From NCBI GenBank assembly GCA_013141015.1, contig JABFRT010000030.1:1-64000 (forward strand): a DNA stretch of 64,000 nt. Reading direction: 5' to 3'. The position numbers and the translations under genes are program-made. Below the pieces are notes generated by a model that searched no databases, was not told where the DNA came from, and was given only the letters and a program-made list of their open reading frames with translations. Within the stretch, counting starts at the first letter, position 1, and the number at the start of each line of letters is the position of its first letter. The DNA is from Hyphomicrobium sp. Lineage in GTDB: Bacteria > Pseudomonadota > Alphaproteobacteria > Rhizobiales > Hyphomicrobiaceae. Positions 19,294-28,669 of the stretch are shown in pieces.

Positions 19294-19671
19294 TCAATCG
19301 TATTTAATATAGGCGAAGCGCTGGTCGCCTTCGGGAGTGCCGTCGAGGCCCTTACCTTCTTTGCCCGGCTGCCAGCAAACGACCTCTTCAATCTTACGGG
19401 CAAGTTCGAGATCCTTTGACGTGATCCCCTTGGCCGAATGAGTCATCAGGCGGACCTCAACCCAGGCATAGGATGCGGTGATGTCCGGGTGATGCCACGC
19501 GGCTTCGGCCAAATGCCCGACGGTATTGATGACCATCAGAGTACCCTTCCAACTGGCCGTCTTGTAGGTACGCCGCACCCAGCCGTCTTCCAGCTTCCAC
19601 GCCGGAATATGGGTATTCAACCAGGCCTTGACGTCGGCGTCCGGCATCGGCTTTTCGCGCTCGGCGGTCAT
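19294..19671 (-). CDS. 4a-hydroxytetrahydrobiopterin dehydratase (PCD/DCoH family)
   Basis: 'AEAAWHHPDITASYAWVEVRLMTHSAKGITSKDLELARKIE'. Confidence 0.93.
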   Translation of the reverse strand: MTAEREKPMPDADVKAWLNTHIPAWKLEDGWVRRTYKTASWKGTLMVINTVGHLAEAAWHHPDITASYAWVEVRLMTHSAKGITSKDLELARKIEEVVCWQPGKEGKGLDGTPEGDQRFAYIKYD

Positions 19672-19771
19672 GTTGGCCTCTTCTCTGGTTTTTTGCCATG
19701 TCCGGCGCTAAGGCTACCCCTTGACGCCAGCCCAAGCAAACCTATCCGACCATTGCCCGAGGACAAAAGCC

Positions 19772-20737
19772 GTGAGGCCTAAAATCGCGACATCGACCAC
19801 CGTTCGCGTCCGCGCTCCCGCCCGGCTGCATCTCGGCTTCCTTGATATGAACGGTGCTCTTGGCCGCCGCTTTGGCTCAATCGGCCTTGCCGTTGACCGG
19901 CCAGCAACGCGCGTCACCGTGGCTCGCGCCGATACCAATTCGGCCTCGGGTGCCGAAAGCGCGCGCGCCTTGACCCTCGCCAAAATGTTCGGCCGGGGTT
20001 CGCGCACGGGGTTCGCCATTGATATTGAAGAGGCGATCCCAGCGCATGCGGGCCTTGGCTCTGGAACCCAGCTGGCGTTGGCGATTGGCACGGCGATTGC
20101 GCGCCTTGAAGGCCGCGAACTGGCGATCCAGGATTTGGCAGGGCTTGGCGAACGCGGTGCGCGCTCCGGCATTGGACTGGCGGCCTTTACCAGCGGTGGC
20201 TTTCTCGTTGACGGTGGCCGCGGACCGCAAAATCACGCGCCGCCGTTGACGCTGCGCTCGGATTTTCCCGACGACTGGCGCGTGCTGCTGATGCTCGACC
20301 CGAGCCGGGCGGGGGTGTCGGGGGAGGCTGAAAAGAAAGCCTTCGAGGCGCTGCCCGAATTCCCAGAGCCGTCGGCTGCCCACATCTGCCATTTGGTTTT
20401 GATGAAACTGGTACCCGGCCTCAAGGAACGCGACATCAAGGCGTTTGGCGATGCGCTGACCGAAATTCAAACCATCGTTGGCGGTCACTTCGCCTCGCGC
20501 CAGGGCGGCAGCCCGTGGACCAGCCCGGCGGTTGGACGGATAGCGAGCCGCATGCAAGACCTCGGCGCGACCGGCATTGGCCAGAGCTCTTGGGGGCCGA
20601 CCGGGTTCGCGTTTGTCGAGGGCGATGAAGCGGCAGTTCGCCTCTATCATTCTTTAGTCGAAGCCGCTAAAGCCGACGGCGTTGAAATCGTCATTGCCCG
20701 GGGCCGCAATACAGGCGCCCGCGTAGAGACCGCATAA
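19772..20737 (+). CDS. Beta-ribofuranosylaminobenzene 5'-phosphate synthase (GHMP family, H4MPT biosynthesis)
   Basis: 'RVRAPARLHLGFLDMNGALGRRFGSIGLAVDRP', 'IPAHAGLGSGTQLALAIGTA', 'GIGQSSWGPTGFAFV'; GTG start with GAGGA upstream. Confidence 0.92.
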   Translation: MRPKIATSTTVRVRAPARLHLGFLDMNGALGRRFGSIGLAVDRPATRVTVARADTNSASGAESARALTLAKMFGRGSRTGFAIDIEEAIPAHAGLGSGTQLALAIGTAIARLEGRELAIQDLAGLGERGARSGIGLAAFTSGGFLVDGGRGPQNHAPPLTLRSDFPDDWRVLLMLDPSRAGVSGEAEKKAFEALPEFPEPSAAHICHLVLMKLVPGLKERDIKAFGDALTEIQTIVGGHFASRQGGSPWTSPAVGRIASRMQDLGATGIGQSSWGPTGFAFVEGDEAAVRLYHSLVEAAKADGVEIVIARGRNTGARVETA

Positions 20738-20768
20738 CACCACAAAATCTTGGGAGATTCAGAACGTT

Positions 20769-21674
20769 ATGAGCGAAGCGACCCCCATCCTGCACATGCT
20801 CGATCCGCGCAAGCACGTGAGCCCGTTCGATGTGAACATGGCCGCCGACGCTGGCTACAAGGTCATCGTGCCCTACACCAACGTCGAAGTGGCAGACGTG
20901 ACCCCGCTGATCCAGGACGCAATTTTCTCGCGTCCGCCGAACTATGGCGTGCGCACCGGCTTCTTCATGGGTGGCAAGGACGCACTCATGGCACTCGACA
21001 TGATCGACGCCGCCAAGAAGGCCATGGTGCCGCCGTTCGAATGCTCGGTGTTCGCGGACCCGGCCGGATCGTTCACCACCGCTGCCGCGATGGTTGCCTG
21101 CGTTGAGCGCCAGTTGAAGCAGAAGTTCAATCGCGACTGGAAGGGTGTCAAGGTTGCCGTGTTCGGCGCGACCGGCGTTGTTGGCTTTGCCTCGTCGATC
21201 ATCGCAGCGCTTGAAGGCGCCAACGTACAGCTCGTCGCCCACCGTGGCGTAGACCGCGTGATCAAAAATGCCGCGATCTCGAAAGAACGTTTCGGCGTCG
21301 ATCTTGAAGCGGTCAACGGCGAAACCGCCGACCAGAAACGTGACATCATCGCCAACGCCGAAGTGATCTTTGCTGCCGCCGCCGCCGGTGTGCAGGTCGT
21401 CTCGGCTGAACACAAGGCGCTGGCCAAAAACCTGATCGCAATTGCAGATGTCAACGCCGTGCCGCCTGCTGGCGTCGAAGGTCTCGATCTGTTTATGGAT
21501 GGCGCGCCGCTGCCGGGCTGCAACGCTGTCGGCGTCGGCGCTCTCGCAATCGGCGATATCAAGTACAAGACGGAATCGGGCCTGTTCAAGCAGATGCTAT
21601 CGTCGGACAAGCCGCTGGCTCTCGACTTCCGCCACGCCTACGCGATGGCCAAGCAGCTGACGGGTATTGCTTAA
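20769..21674 (+). CDS. mtdB: NAD(P)-dependent methylene-tetrahydromethanopterin dehydrogenase
   Basis: 'ILHMLDPRKHVSPFDVNMAADAGYKVIVPYTNV', 'VFGATGVVGFASSIIAA'. Confidence 0.95.
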   Translation: MSEATPILHMLDPRKHVSPFDVNMAADAGYKVIVPYTNVEVADVTPLIQDAIFSRPPNYGVRTGFFMGGKDALMALDMIDAAKKAMVPPFECSVFADPAGSFTTAAAMVACVERQLKQKFNRDWKGVKVAVFGATGVVGFASSIIAALEGANVQLVAHRGVDRVIKNAAISKERFGVDLEAVNGETADQKRDIIANAEVIFAAAAAGVQVVSAEHKALAKNLIAIADVNAVPPAGVEGLDLFMDGAPLPGCNAVGVGALAIGDIKYKTESGLFKQMLSSDKPLALDFRHAYAMAKQLTGIA

Positions 21675-21703
21675 GCGATTGGTTTCCCTCGGGCCCAGGA
21701 TTT

Positions 21704-21810
21704 CCTTCTCCCCTTGGGGAGAAGGTGGCCGAAGGCCGGATGAGGGGGCTGAATGATTGCTGCCAATCCTTAAGCCCCCTCACCCTGACCCTCTCCCCAA
21801 GGGGAGAGGG
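21704..21810. repeat. Dispersed palindromic repeat element (copy 1)
   Basis: CCTTCTCCCCTTGGGGAGAAGG ... CCCTCTCCCCAAGGGGAGAGGG; same architecture at 23951-24062. Confidence 0.9.
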
Positions 21811-21815
21811 AAATT

Positions 21816-22961
21816 ATGCGAGGGAATTCGACCTCCATGACCTCAACAATCCTCATCGCGGCGTTCTCGGGCCGGTCGCTGGCGCAGTCGGCGCGGCGGG
21901 CGGGATATGTGCCGCTGGTTGCTGATGCTTTCGGCGATCAGGATACGCGTGCGGCGGCCCATGATTTCCGCAGCCTTGACGGCGCCATGCAGACGGGCTT
22001 TCGTGCCAAGCCGTTGCTCGCAGCCCTCAATGAATTGATCGCCGCCGCACCTTCAAAGCCAATCGGCCTCGTGCTCGGGTCCGGCTTTGAAGACAAACCG
22101 CGCCTCGTCGATTTGCTCGATCAGCGGTATGGCGTGATTGGCTGCGGCGTGGAGGCCCTCACCGCCTGCAAAGATCCAAAGATCTTTTTTCCGGTGCTCG
22201 ATGAACTCGGGATCGCGCATCCCGAAACGCGCATGACGCCTCCGGACAATTGCGAAGGCTGGATCACCAAGCGCATTGGCGGCAGCGGCGGACGTCACAT
22301 CCGCGATTGCACGGCAACGTCACGCGCAAAACCGCGCCGCTATTTCCAAAAACGCATTGAGGGGACGCGGATTTCGGTCAGCGCCATCGTTGCAGACGGC
22401 ATTGCAACCGACATGACGCGGCAGTGGTGTTCACCAGCGCCCGGCCAGCCGTACCAGTATGGCGGCGCGGTCAGCGTGCCGTACAGCGACACGCCCGACC
22501 AACTGCAAATGCTGATGGCCGTTGATCAACTCGCGCGCGGCTTGGAGTTGCGCGGCCTCGTGTCGTTCGATTTCATTGTCGCAAATGGCACGGCCTACTT
22601 GCTCGAAATCAACCCGCGGCCCGGGGCCAGTCTGGACGTGATCGACACGGTCGAAGGCTCTCGCTTTCACGCCCACGTCGCAGCCTGCAGGGACGGTAAA
22701 CTCGATCAATGGGGTGGCTCATCCACAGGGCTTGCGAAGGCTGCCGCTATTCTGCACGCCGGCCGGGGCGCGTTAACGCTTGGCCCGACCAACTGGCCGG
22801 AATGGACGGCAGACCGCGGCGCACCCGGCACGCATGTTCCAGCTGGCGCGCCGCTCGCAACCGTGTTTGGCGAGGCTGAAACACCAGATGCCGCAGTTGC
22901 GCTGGCCCGCGCCCGCTTGGCCGAACTGGAAAGCCTGATATACGAAAGTACAAAATCCTAA
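21816..22961 (+). CDS. ATP-grasp domain protein of the H4MPT cluster (Methylobacterium orf5-like)
   Basis: 'ILIAAFSGRSLAQSARRAGYVPLVADAFGDQDTR', 'YFQKRIEGTRISVSAIVADG', 'LRGLVSFDFIVANGTAYLLEINPRPGASLD'; between mtdB and mch. Confidence 0.82.
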   Translation: MRGNSTSMTSTILIAAFSGRSLAQSARRAGYVPLVADAFGDQDTRAAAHDFRSLDGAMQTGFRAKPLLAALNELIAAAPSKPIGLVLGSGFEDKPRLVDLLDQRYGVIGCGVEALTACKDPKIFFPVLDELGIAHPETRMTPPDNCEGWITKRIGGSGGRHIRDCTATSRAKPRRYFQKRIEGTRISVSAIVADGIATDMTRQWCSPAPGQPYQYGGAVSVPYSDTPDQLQMLMAVDQLARGLELRGLVSFDFIVANGTAYLLEINPRPGASLDVIDTVEGSRFHAHVAACRDGKLDQWGGSSTGLAKAAAILHAGRGALTLGPTNWPEWTADRGAPGTHVPAGAPLATVFGEAETPDAAVALARARLAELESLIYESTKS

Positions 22962-22981
22962 AGTGGACGGAGACACCCACA

Positions 22982-23947
22982 ATGCAGAGACACGCACAGC
23001 CGAGCGTTTCAGCGCGCGCCGCAAAAATCGTTGACTCCATTGCCGCCAACGCCGACGCGTTGCGCTTGTCGGTCACCACCGGCAGCCAGGGCGAACGCCT
23101 GATCGACATGGGTGGCAACGCGCTCGGCTGCCTGGAAGCCGGACGTCTGCTCGGCGAAGTCTGCATGGGCGGTCTTGGCCGCGTCGAATTCACCAAATCG
23201 TCGGGTGTTTCCAATTGGCCGCTGGGCGTGGTCGTGTCGTCCACCAATCCGGTGATCGCGTGCCTCGGCTCGCAATACGCCGGGTGGACCATCACCGATG
23301 ACGCGTCGGGCTTCTTCGCGCTTGGCTCAGGCCCGGCCCGCGCGCTGTCGCGCGTTGAAGACCTCTACAAAGAACTCGGCTACGTCGATCATTGCGCGCA
23401 GGCATCACTCGTCATCGAAGGCGACAAGGCCCCGCCCGCCGCCGTAATCACAAAAGTCGCCGAAGCCTGCGGCGTCACCCCGTCAGGCCTGACCATTCTC
23501 TACGCACCGACCTGGTCGCTCGCCGGCACGGTGCAAATCGCCGCCCGCGTGCTTGAAGTTTCGATCCACAAGGCGCACGCGCTGCACTTCCCGCTGGAGA
23601 ACATTCTGGACGGCACCGGCACCTGCCCAATCGCGCCGCCGTTCCCGGATTTCGTCAAGGCGATGGGCCGTACCAATGACGCGATCATCTATGGCGGCCG
23701 CATCCACCTGTTCGTCAAGGGCTCGGACGCAGACGCGCAGAAACTTGCCGAAGGTCTGCCGTCGTCGTCGTCGAGCGCTTATGGCAAGCCGTTCGCGGAC
23801 ATCTTCTCGGAAGTGAACGGCGACTTCTACAAGATCGACGCGATGCTGTTTTCACCGGCACAAGTGACCGTCTCGAACGTCGAAACCGGCAAATCATTCC
23901 ACGCCGGCAAACTCGCGCCGGAGATCGTGGACGCGAGTTTTGCTTGA
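22982..23947 (+). CDS. mch: Methenyltetrahydromethanopterin cyclohydrolase
   Basis: 'IDMGGNALGCLEAGRLLGEVCMGGLGRVEF', 'ALGSGPARALSRVEDLYKELGY'. Confidence 0.96.
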   Translation: MQRHAQPSVSARAAKIVDSIAANADALRLSVTTGSQGERLIDMGGNALGCLEAGRLLGEVCMGGLGRVEFTKSSGVSNWPLGVVVSSTNPVIACLGSQYAGWTITDDASGFFALGSGPARALSRVEDLYKELGYVDHCAQASLVIEGDKAPPAAVITKVAEACGVTPSGLTILYAPTWSLAGTVQIAARVLEVSIHKAHALHFPLENILDGTGTCPIAPPFPDFVKAMGRTNDAIIYGGRIHLFVKGSDADAQKLAEGLPSSSSSAYGKPFADIFSEVNGDFYKIDAMLFSPAQVTVSNVETGKSFHAGKLAPEIVDASFA

Positions 23948-23950
23948 TAA

Positions 23951-24062
23951 GCCTCTCCCCTTGGGGAGAGGCCGGCGCAATGCGCCGGGTGAGGGGGTGT
24001 AAAAATGAACTCCGCAACATCAACGCTCCCCTCACCCCAGCCCTCTCCCCAAGGGCAGAGGG
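23951..24062. repeat. Dispersed palindromic repeat element (copy 2), overlapping the next ORF start
   Basis: GCCTCTCCCCTTGGGGAGAGGC ... CCCTCTCCCCAAGGGCAGAGGG. Confidence 0.9.
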
Positions 24063-24985
24063 GGCAGAAGCCCAACGGCACGGGGCTGCATCTCGCGTTG
24101 CTGATCGAGGAAGGCCGGGGCGAGTGGCATGCGCGCCGCATCGTCCGGGCGCTTGAGAGTATGGGCGCGCGGGTGACGGTGTCGTCGCTGCCGCATTGCG
24201 CGTTCGATTCGGGACTTAAGAGCGGCATCGATATTCCGGGCTTCAAGGGCGAACTGCCGGACGGACTGTTCGTGCGTTCGATTTCCGCTGGCACACTTGA
24301 ACAGATCACGTTTCGCTTGGGCTTGCTGCATGCGCTGCGCGAAAGCGGCGTCAGGGTTTGGAACGATGCACGCGTGATCGAACGGTGCGTCGACAAATCG
24401 CAAACCACGTTCCTGCTGCACAAGGCCGGCATCCCGACGCCGCGCACGCGGGTGTGCGAAACCGAAATCCATGCGCGCGAATATACCGAAGGCCTCAATC
24501 GCACGCTGGTGATGAAGCCGCTGTTTGGCAGCCAAGGCAAAGGCATCGGCCAGATCATGCGCCAAGAGCAGCTGCCGCCGGGCGAGACCGTCGATCACAT
24601 CTATTACATGCAGGATTTCGTCGCCCCCGCCGATGACATATTCGAAGATTGGCGGGTGCTGGCCTCGCGGCACCGCATTATCGCGTCGATGACACGGCGC
24701 GGCAAAACCTGGGTGACGAACATCCACCAGGGCGCGAAAGCCCGCACCCATACGCCCGACGCCGAGATGGCTGAGATATCAATGGCTGCGATGCGGGCGA
24801 TTGATGCCGACTATGCGGGTATCGATTTGATCCGCACCGCCAAAGGCGAATTGCAGGTGCTTGAAGTCAATTCCAACCCTGCGTGGCGCGGGCTGCAAAG
24901 CGTCGCCGATATCAACATCGCGGAAGCGATCGCCGAAGACTTCCTCAAAACCGTTGTCGCACACCGGGCGGAGCGCGGGCAATGA
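24005..24985 (+). CDS. RimK-like ATP-grasp ligase of the H4MPT cluster (orf7-like); start uncertain
   Basis: 'HLALLIEEGRGEWHARRIVRALESMGARV...TFLLHKAGIPTPRTRV...VMKPLFGSQGKGIG...YAGIDLIRTAKGELQVLEVNSNPAWRGLQ'. Confidence 0.86.
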   Translation: MNSATSTLPSPQPSPQGQRGQKPNGTGLHLALLIEEGRGEWHARRIVRALESMGARVTVSSLPHCAFDSGLKSGIDIPGFKGELPDGLFVRSISAGTLEQITFRLGLLHALRESGVRVWNDARVIERCVDKSQTTFLLHKAGIPTPRTRVCETEIHAREYTEGLNRTLVMKPLFGSQGKGIGQIMRQEQLPPGETVDHIYYMQDFVAPADDIFEDWRVLASRHRIIASMTRRGKTWVTNIHQGAKARTHTPDAEMAEISMAAMRAIDADYAGIDLIRTAKGELQVLEVNSNPAWRGLQSVADINIAEAIAEDFLKTVVAHRAERGQ

Positions 24986-25842
24986 CGGCGCGCACGCGCG
25001 AAGATATCGCGCAGGCGTTCGTCGCCGCGTGTCATGCTGAGCTGCAGGCATTGAAACCCGGCAATGTTCACATCCATGCGCCCGGCCACGGCATGGACAT
25101 TTCGCACTTCGAAAAAGCCGCCGCCGCCGCCGCACCATTCATCGCAGACCCATCGCTCTCTGTTGGCAAACGCATCTTGCAAGCCACAGAGGCAAGCTTC
25201 GGCGCAACCGGCCTCAACACCAATCTCGGCATCGTTTTGTTATGCGCGCCCCTCGCCAAGGCCGCCGCCGAAACCGATGCCAGCACCGGCCTGCGCCGGC
25301 GCCTCGCGGTTATTCTTGGCACCCTTACAAAAGACGATGCCGATGACGCGTTCGCCGCCATCCGCATCGCCAACCCGGCAGGCCTCGGCAAAGTTGATAA
25401 TGGCGACGTGACCGCATCCGCCGCACCGCGTATGACATTGATTGAAGCCATGCAGCTTGCGCGTGACCGCGACCGGATCGCCAACGCCTACGTGACGGCC
25501 TTCGAGGACATCTTCGATTTCGCCCTTCCTGTGCTGGATCAGGCCCGGACCAGCGCGGCGCGCGAGGACCTGGCCGTCTCCACGTTGCATATGGCGCTAT
25601 TGGCCGAATTCCCCGATAGCCACATCGCCCGCAAGTACGGCCCGGCCAAAGCGCTGGAGGTGCGCGACGCAGCCCGCAAGCTGGCCACCGCCTGGAGCCC
25701 GGCCGTCACCCAGAAGTCATTCAATACATTGAAAGAATTTGATCTAAGCTTGAAATCGCGCGGGCTTAATCCAGGCACCACGGCGGACTTCGTGGTGGCA
25801 ACGCTGTTTACGTCCCTTATGTCACGGCGGAAACTTCGCTAA
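24982..25842 (+). CDS. Triphosphoribosyl-dephospho-CoA synthase (CitG)-like protein of the H4MPT cluster (orf17-like)
   Basis: 'ALKPGNVHIHAPGHGMD', 'GLNTNLGIVLLCAPLAKAA'; start overlaps the preceding ligase. Confidence 0.85.
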   Translation: MTARTREDIAQAFVAACHAELQALKPGNVHIHAPGHGMDISHFEKAAAAAAPFIADPSLSVGKRILQATEASFGATGLNTNLGIVLLCAPLAKAAAETDASTGLRRRLAVILGTLTKDDADDAFAAIRIANPAGLGKVDNGDVTASAAPRMTLIEAMQLARDRDRIANAYVTAFEDIFDFALPVLDQARTSAAREDLAVSTLHMALLAEFPDSHIARKYGPAKALEVRDAARKLATAWSPAVTQKSFNTLKEFDLSLKSRGLNPGTTADFVVATLFTSLMSRRKLR

Positions 25843-26071
25843 ACGGCACAAAGTCTCCTACTAAAGGACTTGTCGAGGCCGCATATGTAGGGCTAAGACA
25901 AGCGCCGTGTCTGCAACGGACACGAGGCGTATCCAACGCTCCGCCGCCGGAGATATTTTCCGGGATTGCGGGGCGCGGGTATCCATCAGAGGAGCTGAAC
26001 AGCAAAGTCCCGGCTTTCGACGGGGGTGCGTTGGTGCTCGTATTGTTTTTTTCGTGGGAGGAACCCCCCTA
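25843..26071 (+). promoter_or_regulatory. Long 5' leader of fae with several hairpins (candidate structured RNA)
   Basis: CTTGTC(25869-25874)/GACAAG(25897-25902); CGCCGTGTC(25903-25911)/GACAC(25919-25923)+GGCG(25926-25929); CCGGA(25947-25951)/TCCGG(25959-25963). Confidence 0.45.
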
Positions 26072-26584
26072 ATGGCCAAGATCAACAAAGTCATGATCGG
26101 CGAGTCGCTCGTCGGTGACGGCAACGAAGTCGCACACATCGACCTCATCATCGGACCGCGCGGTTCGGCTGCTGAGTCGGCATTCGTCAACTCGCTGACC
26201 AACAACAAGGACGGCTTCACGTCGCTCCTCGCCGTTATCGCTCCGAACCTGGCCTGCAAGCCGAACACGATTCTGTTCAACAAGGTCACCATCAAGGACG
26301 CCCGTCAGGCCGTTCAGATGTTCGGACCGGCTCAGTATGGCGTTGCTAAGGCCGTTCAGGACTCGGTTGCTGAAGGCGTGATCCCGGCTGCTGAAGCTGA
26401 CGACCTCTACATCCTCGTCGGCGTCTTCATCCACTGGGAAGCGGCAGACGATGCCAAGATCCAGGACTACAACTACCGCGCAACCAAGGAAGCACTGGCA
26501 CGCGCCGTTGCTGGCAAGCCGACGGCTGCCGAAGCAACCGCACAGCGCAACTCGGCTTCGCATCCGTTCGCTGCCAAGTCTTGA
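26072..26584 (+). CDS. fae: Formaldehyde-activating enzyme
   Basis: '[88 protein letters not shown]'; GGAGG ribosome-binding site. Confidence 0.98.
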   Translation: MAKINKVMIGESLVGDGNEVAHIDLIIGPRGSAAESAFVNSLTNNKDGFTSLLAVIAPNLACKPNTILFNKVTIKDARQAVQMFGPAQYGVAKAVQDSVAEGVIPAAEADDLYILVGVFIHWEAADDAKIQDYNYRATKEALARAVAGKPTAAEATAQRNSASHPFAAKS

Positions 26585-26765
26585 AGCGGACACCGTCCAC
26601 AGCAGGAAAACACGAAGCAAGACACTGCCCCACCTATGAAGGTGGGTCTGCTGCAGCGATTGGGAAGACTGCTCTCGGGACGTTACAACGGTTAGCCTGA
26701 TCGCGTCGCGCCGCCGGAAACGGTTCGCGCCGCTCCAAGGTCAAGCCTGTTGGCAATTGAGAACT

Positions 26766-27473
26766 TTAACGGCTGGTGATCTCCTTGAGATCTCCGGCCG
26801 TTATTTTTTGCTCATGTAGCGCCGAGGCAATCAGCGCGCCGCATGCACCTGCCGCCCGCACCGCATCAAGATCAAGCCGGTGGCGCATGCCGCCTGCCGC
26901 ATAGATGCGGCGCCCTTCAGACCGCCGCGCGATGTCGCGAATGCGCGCCACATCTGGCCCTTCGCCGCTGCCAATCCGCGCCAACGTCATGACAATCACG
27001 TTGTGCGGCCAAAGCGCTACGTCATTGAGCAACGCCTCTGGCCCGAGAAATTCGTCACCGCGAAAATCGAGGCTTAGCACCGTCCGGCCCGGCGCTTCGG
27101 CGATGATATCCTTGAGCACGGCAACGCTTTCCAGCGTCTCCGAACCGATCACCAGCGTCGTCACGGGGGACGCCAGCAACGCGCGCGCGGCGCCACGTGA
27201 CCCGGTGCCCGCATCCACCCAAATATCCGTGCCCGGCATGGCGCGGCTCAAGATGCCAGCCAGATGCACGTTACGTCCGCGCCCTTCGATGCCGTCGAGA
27301 TCGGCGAGGTAGACTTTGCCAAACGGATGCAGGCGGTGAAGCCCCGCCGCGACATCGAACGGATCGCAGGTCTCCGACAATGGCGTCTCAATCGGCTTGT
27401 AGTTGGCCCGGTCGCCCCGCTTGGCGCGCACAACGGCGCCGCGGGCAACATCGATAACCGGAATAATGTCCAT
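26766..27473 (-). CDS. HisA/HisF-like TIM-barrel protein of the C1-transfer cluster
   Basis: 'MDIIPVIDVARGAVVRAKRGDRANYKPIETPL...VYLADLDGIEGRGRN'; located between fae and a TIGR03123-type gene. Confidence 0.85.
   Translation of the reverse strand: MDIIPVIDVARGAVVRAKRGDRANYKPIETPLSETCDPFDVAAGLHRLHPFGKVYLADLDGIEGRGRNVHLAGILSRAMPGTDIWVDAGTGSRGAARALLASPVTTLVIGSETLESVAVLKDIIAEAPGRTVLSLDFRGDEFLGPEALLNDVALWPHNVIVMTLARIGSGEGPDVARIRDIARRSEGRRIYAAGGMRHRLDLDAVRAAGACGALIASALHEQKITAGDLKEITSR
26768..26809 (+). terminator. Intrinsic terminator on the fae strand, inside the 3' end of the convergent HisA-like gene
   Basis: AACGGCTGGTGATCTC-CTT-GAGATCTCCGGCCGTT (15/16 paired, one G-T) followed by ATTTTTT. 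Confidence 0.88.
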
Positions 27474-27532
27474 GCCTTTGTGTCTCCTGCCAACTCCTGT
27501 ATCACGGACATCAAGCATTTGGAGCACGGCGC

Positions 27533-28537
27533 ATGACCACGGTTACTATTGGATACGACGTGGGCGGCGCGCATTTGAAAGTTGCGCGCATTGAAGATGG
27601 CCGCGTTACAGCCGCCGAACAGTTTGCTTGCGCACTGTGGAAGGGGCTTGATCAGTTGGATGCGGCGTTATCTGCCGCGTCTCAGATAACGCGCGGCGCG
27701 GACAACCATGCCGTCACAATGACCGGCGAATTGTGCGAACTGTTCACGACCCGGCACGAGGGTGTCGTGGCATTGTCCTCGCATCTCGCCGGCCATCTTG
27801 GAAGCAGCGCCCGCTTCTACATGGGTCTTAAGGGATTTGGCGACGCCAGCGCAGTGGCGTCGCAACCACTTAGCGTCGCATCTGCAAATTTTCTAGCGAC
27901 CGCTCAGGCCGTTGCGCGGCTGCGCCCCAAAGCGCTTTTGATCGACATGGGTTCGACCACAACCGATATTATCGCCTGCGACCGCCCGCAGGGCTTGTCG
28001 GATGCCGAGCGCTTGCAGACCGGCGAACTCGTCTACACCGGTTTGACGCGCACGCCCGTGCCAAGCATCACCACGCGCGGCGTGCTGGCCGGACAATGGC
28101 AGGGCCTCGCCCGCGACACCTTCGCGACGATGGCAGATGTCCGCCGCGTGCTTGGTGAATTGACCGAAGACGTTGACCATCACGACACGGCGGACGGGCG
28201 CGGCAAGTCAGTTGAGGAAAGTCTCGCGCGCTTATCCCGCGGGTTTGGCCGCGACGCGGAATTGCGCCATTTGGCTGTGTGGCAGGTGGCCGCCGCACAT
28301 ATCCGCGAAGAGCAACTGCGCTCGATTTATGATGGCGCAATACAAGTGCTGTCGCGTCCGGGTTTGGAAATCACCAGCGTCGCCGCAGCCGGTATTGGCG
28401 CAAGCGTCGCGTCCGGGATCGCCCACCGCCTCGGGCTCGAATGCATCACCTTTGGCGAATTGATTGGCGCAAACGAACCCCGCCGCCTCAACGCCACGCG
28501 CTACGCGCCAGCAGTGGCCGTGGCGATGCTGGCGTAG
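27533..28537 (+). CDS. H4MPT-linked C1 transfer pathway protein (TIGR03123-like, hydantoinase/oxoprolinase fold)
   Basis: 'TIGYDVGGAHLKVARIEDGRV', 'LLIDMGSTTTDIIACD', 'TGLTRTPVPSI'. Confidence 0.88.
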   Translation: MTTVTIGYDVGGAHLKVARIEDGRVTAAEQFACALWKGLDQLDAALSAASQITRGADNHAVTMTGELCELFTTRHEGVVALSSHLAGHLGSSARFYMGLKGFGDASAVASQPLSVASANFLATAQAVARLRPKALLIDMGSTTTDIIACDRPQGLSDAERLQTGELVYTGLTRTPVPSITTRGVLAGQWQGLARDTFATMADVRRVLGELTEDVDHHDTADGRGKSVEESLARLSRGFGRDAELRHLAVWQVAAAHIREEQLRSIYDGAIQVLSRPGLEITSVAAAGIGASVASGIAHRLGLECITFGELIGANEPRRLNATRYAPAVAVAMLA

Positions 28538-28565
28538 TCATTTCGAGATTGCCATCCCGGACGAA

Positions 28566-28644
28566 CCCTCATGCGAGAGCCGGGACCGACATGACAATTA
28601 TGGCTGTTTCGACAGCAACGTCTCCAAATGCTGCGACGTGAATC
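28566..28644. repeat. 79-bp direct repeat, copy 1 (displaced methyltransferase 3' end)
   Basis: CCCTCATGCGAGAGCCGGGACCGACATGACAATTATGGCTGTTTCGACAGCAACGTCTCCAAATGCTGCGACGTGAATC; 78/79 identical to 29758-29836. Confidence 0.97.
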
Positions 28645-28669
28645 GAATTTGAGCTCTGAGCGAGGCGAA

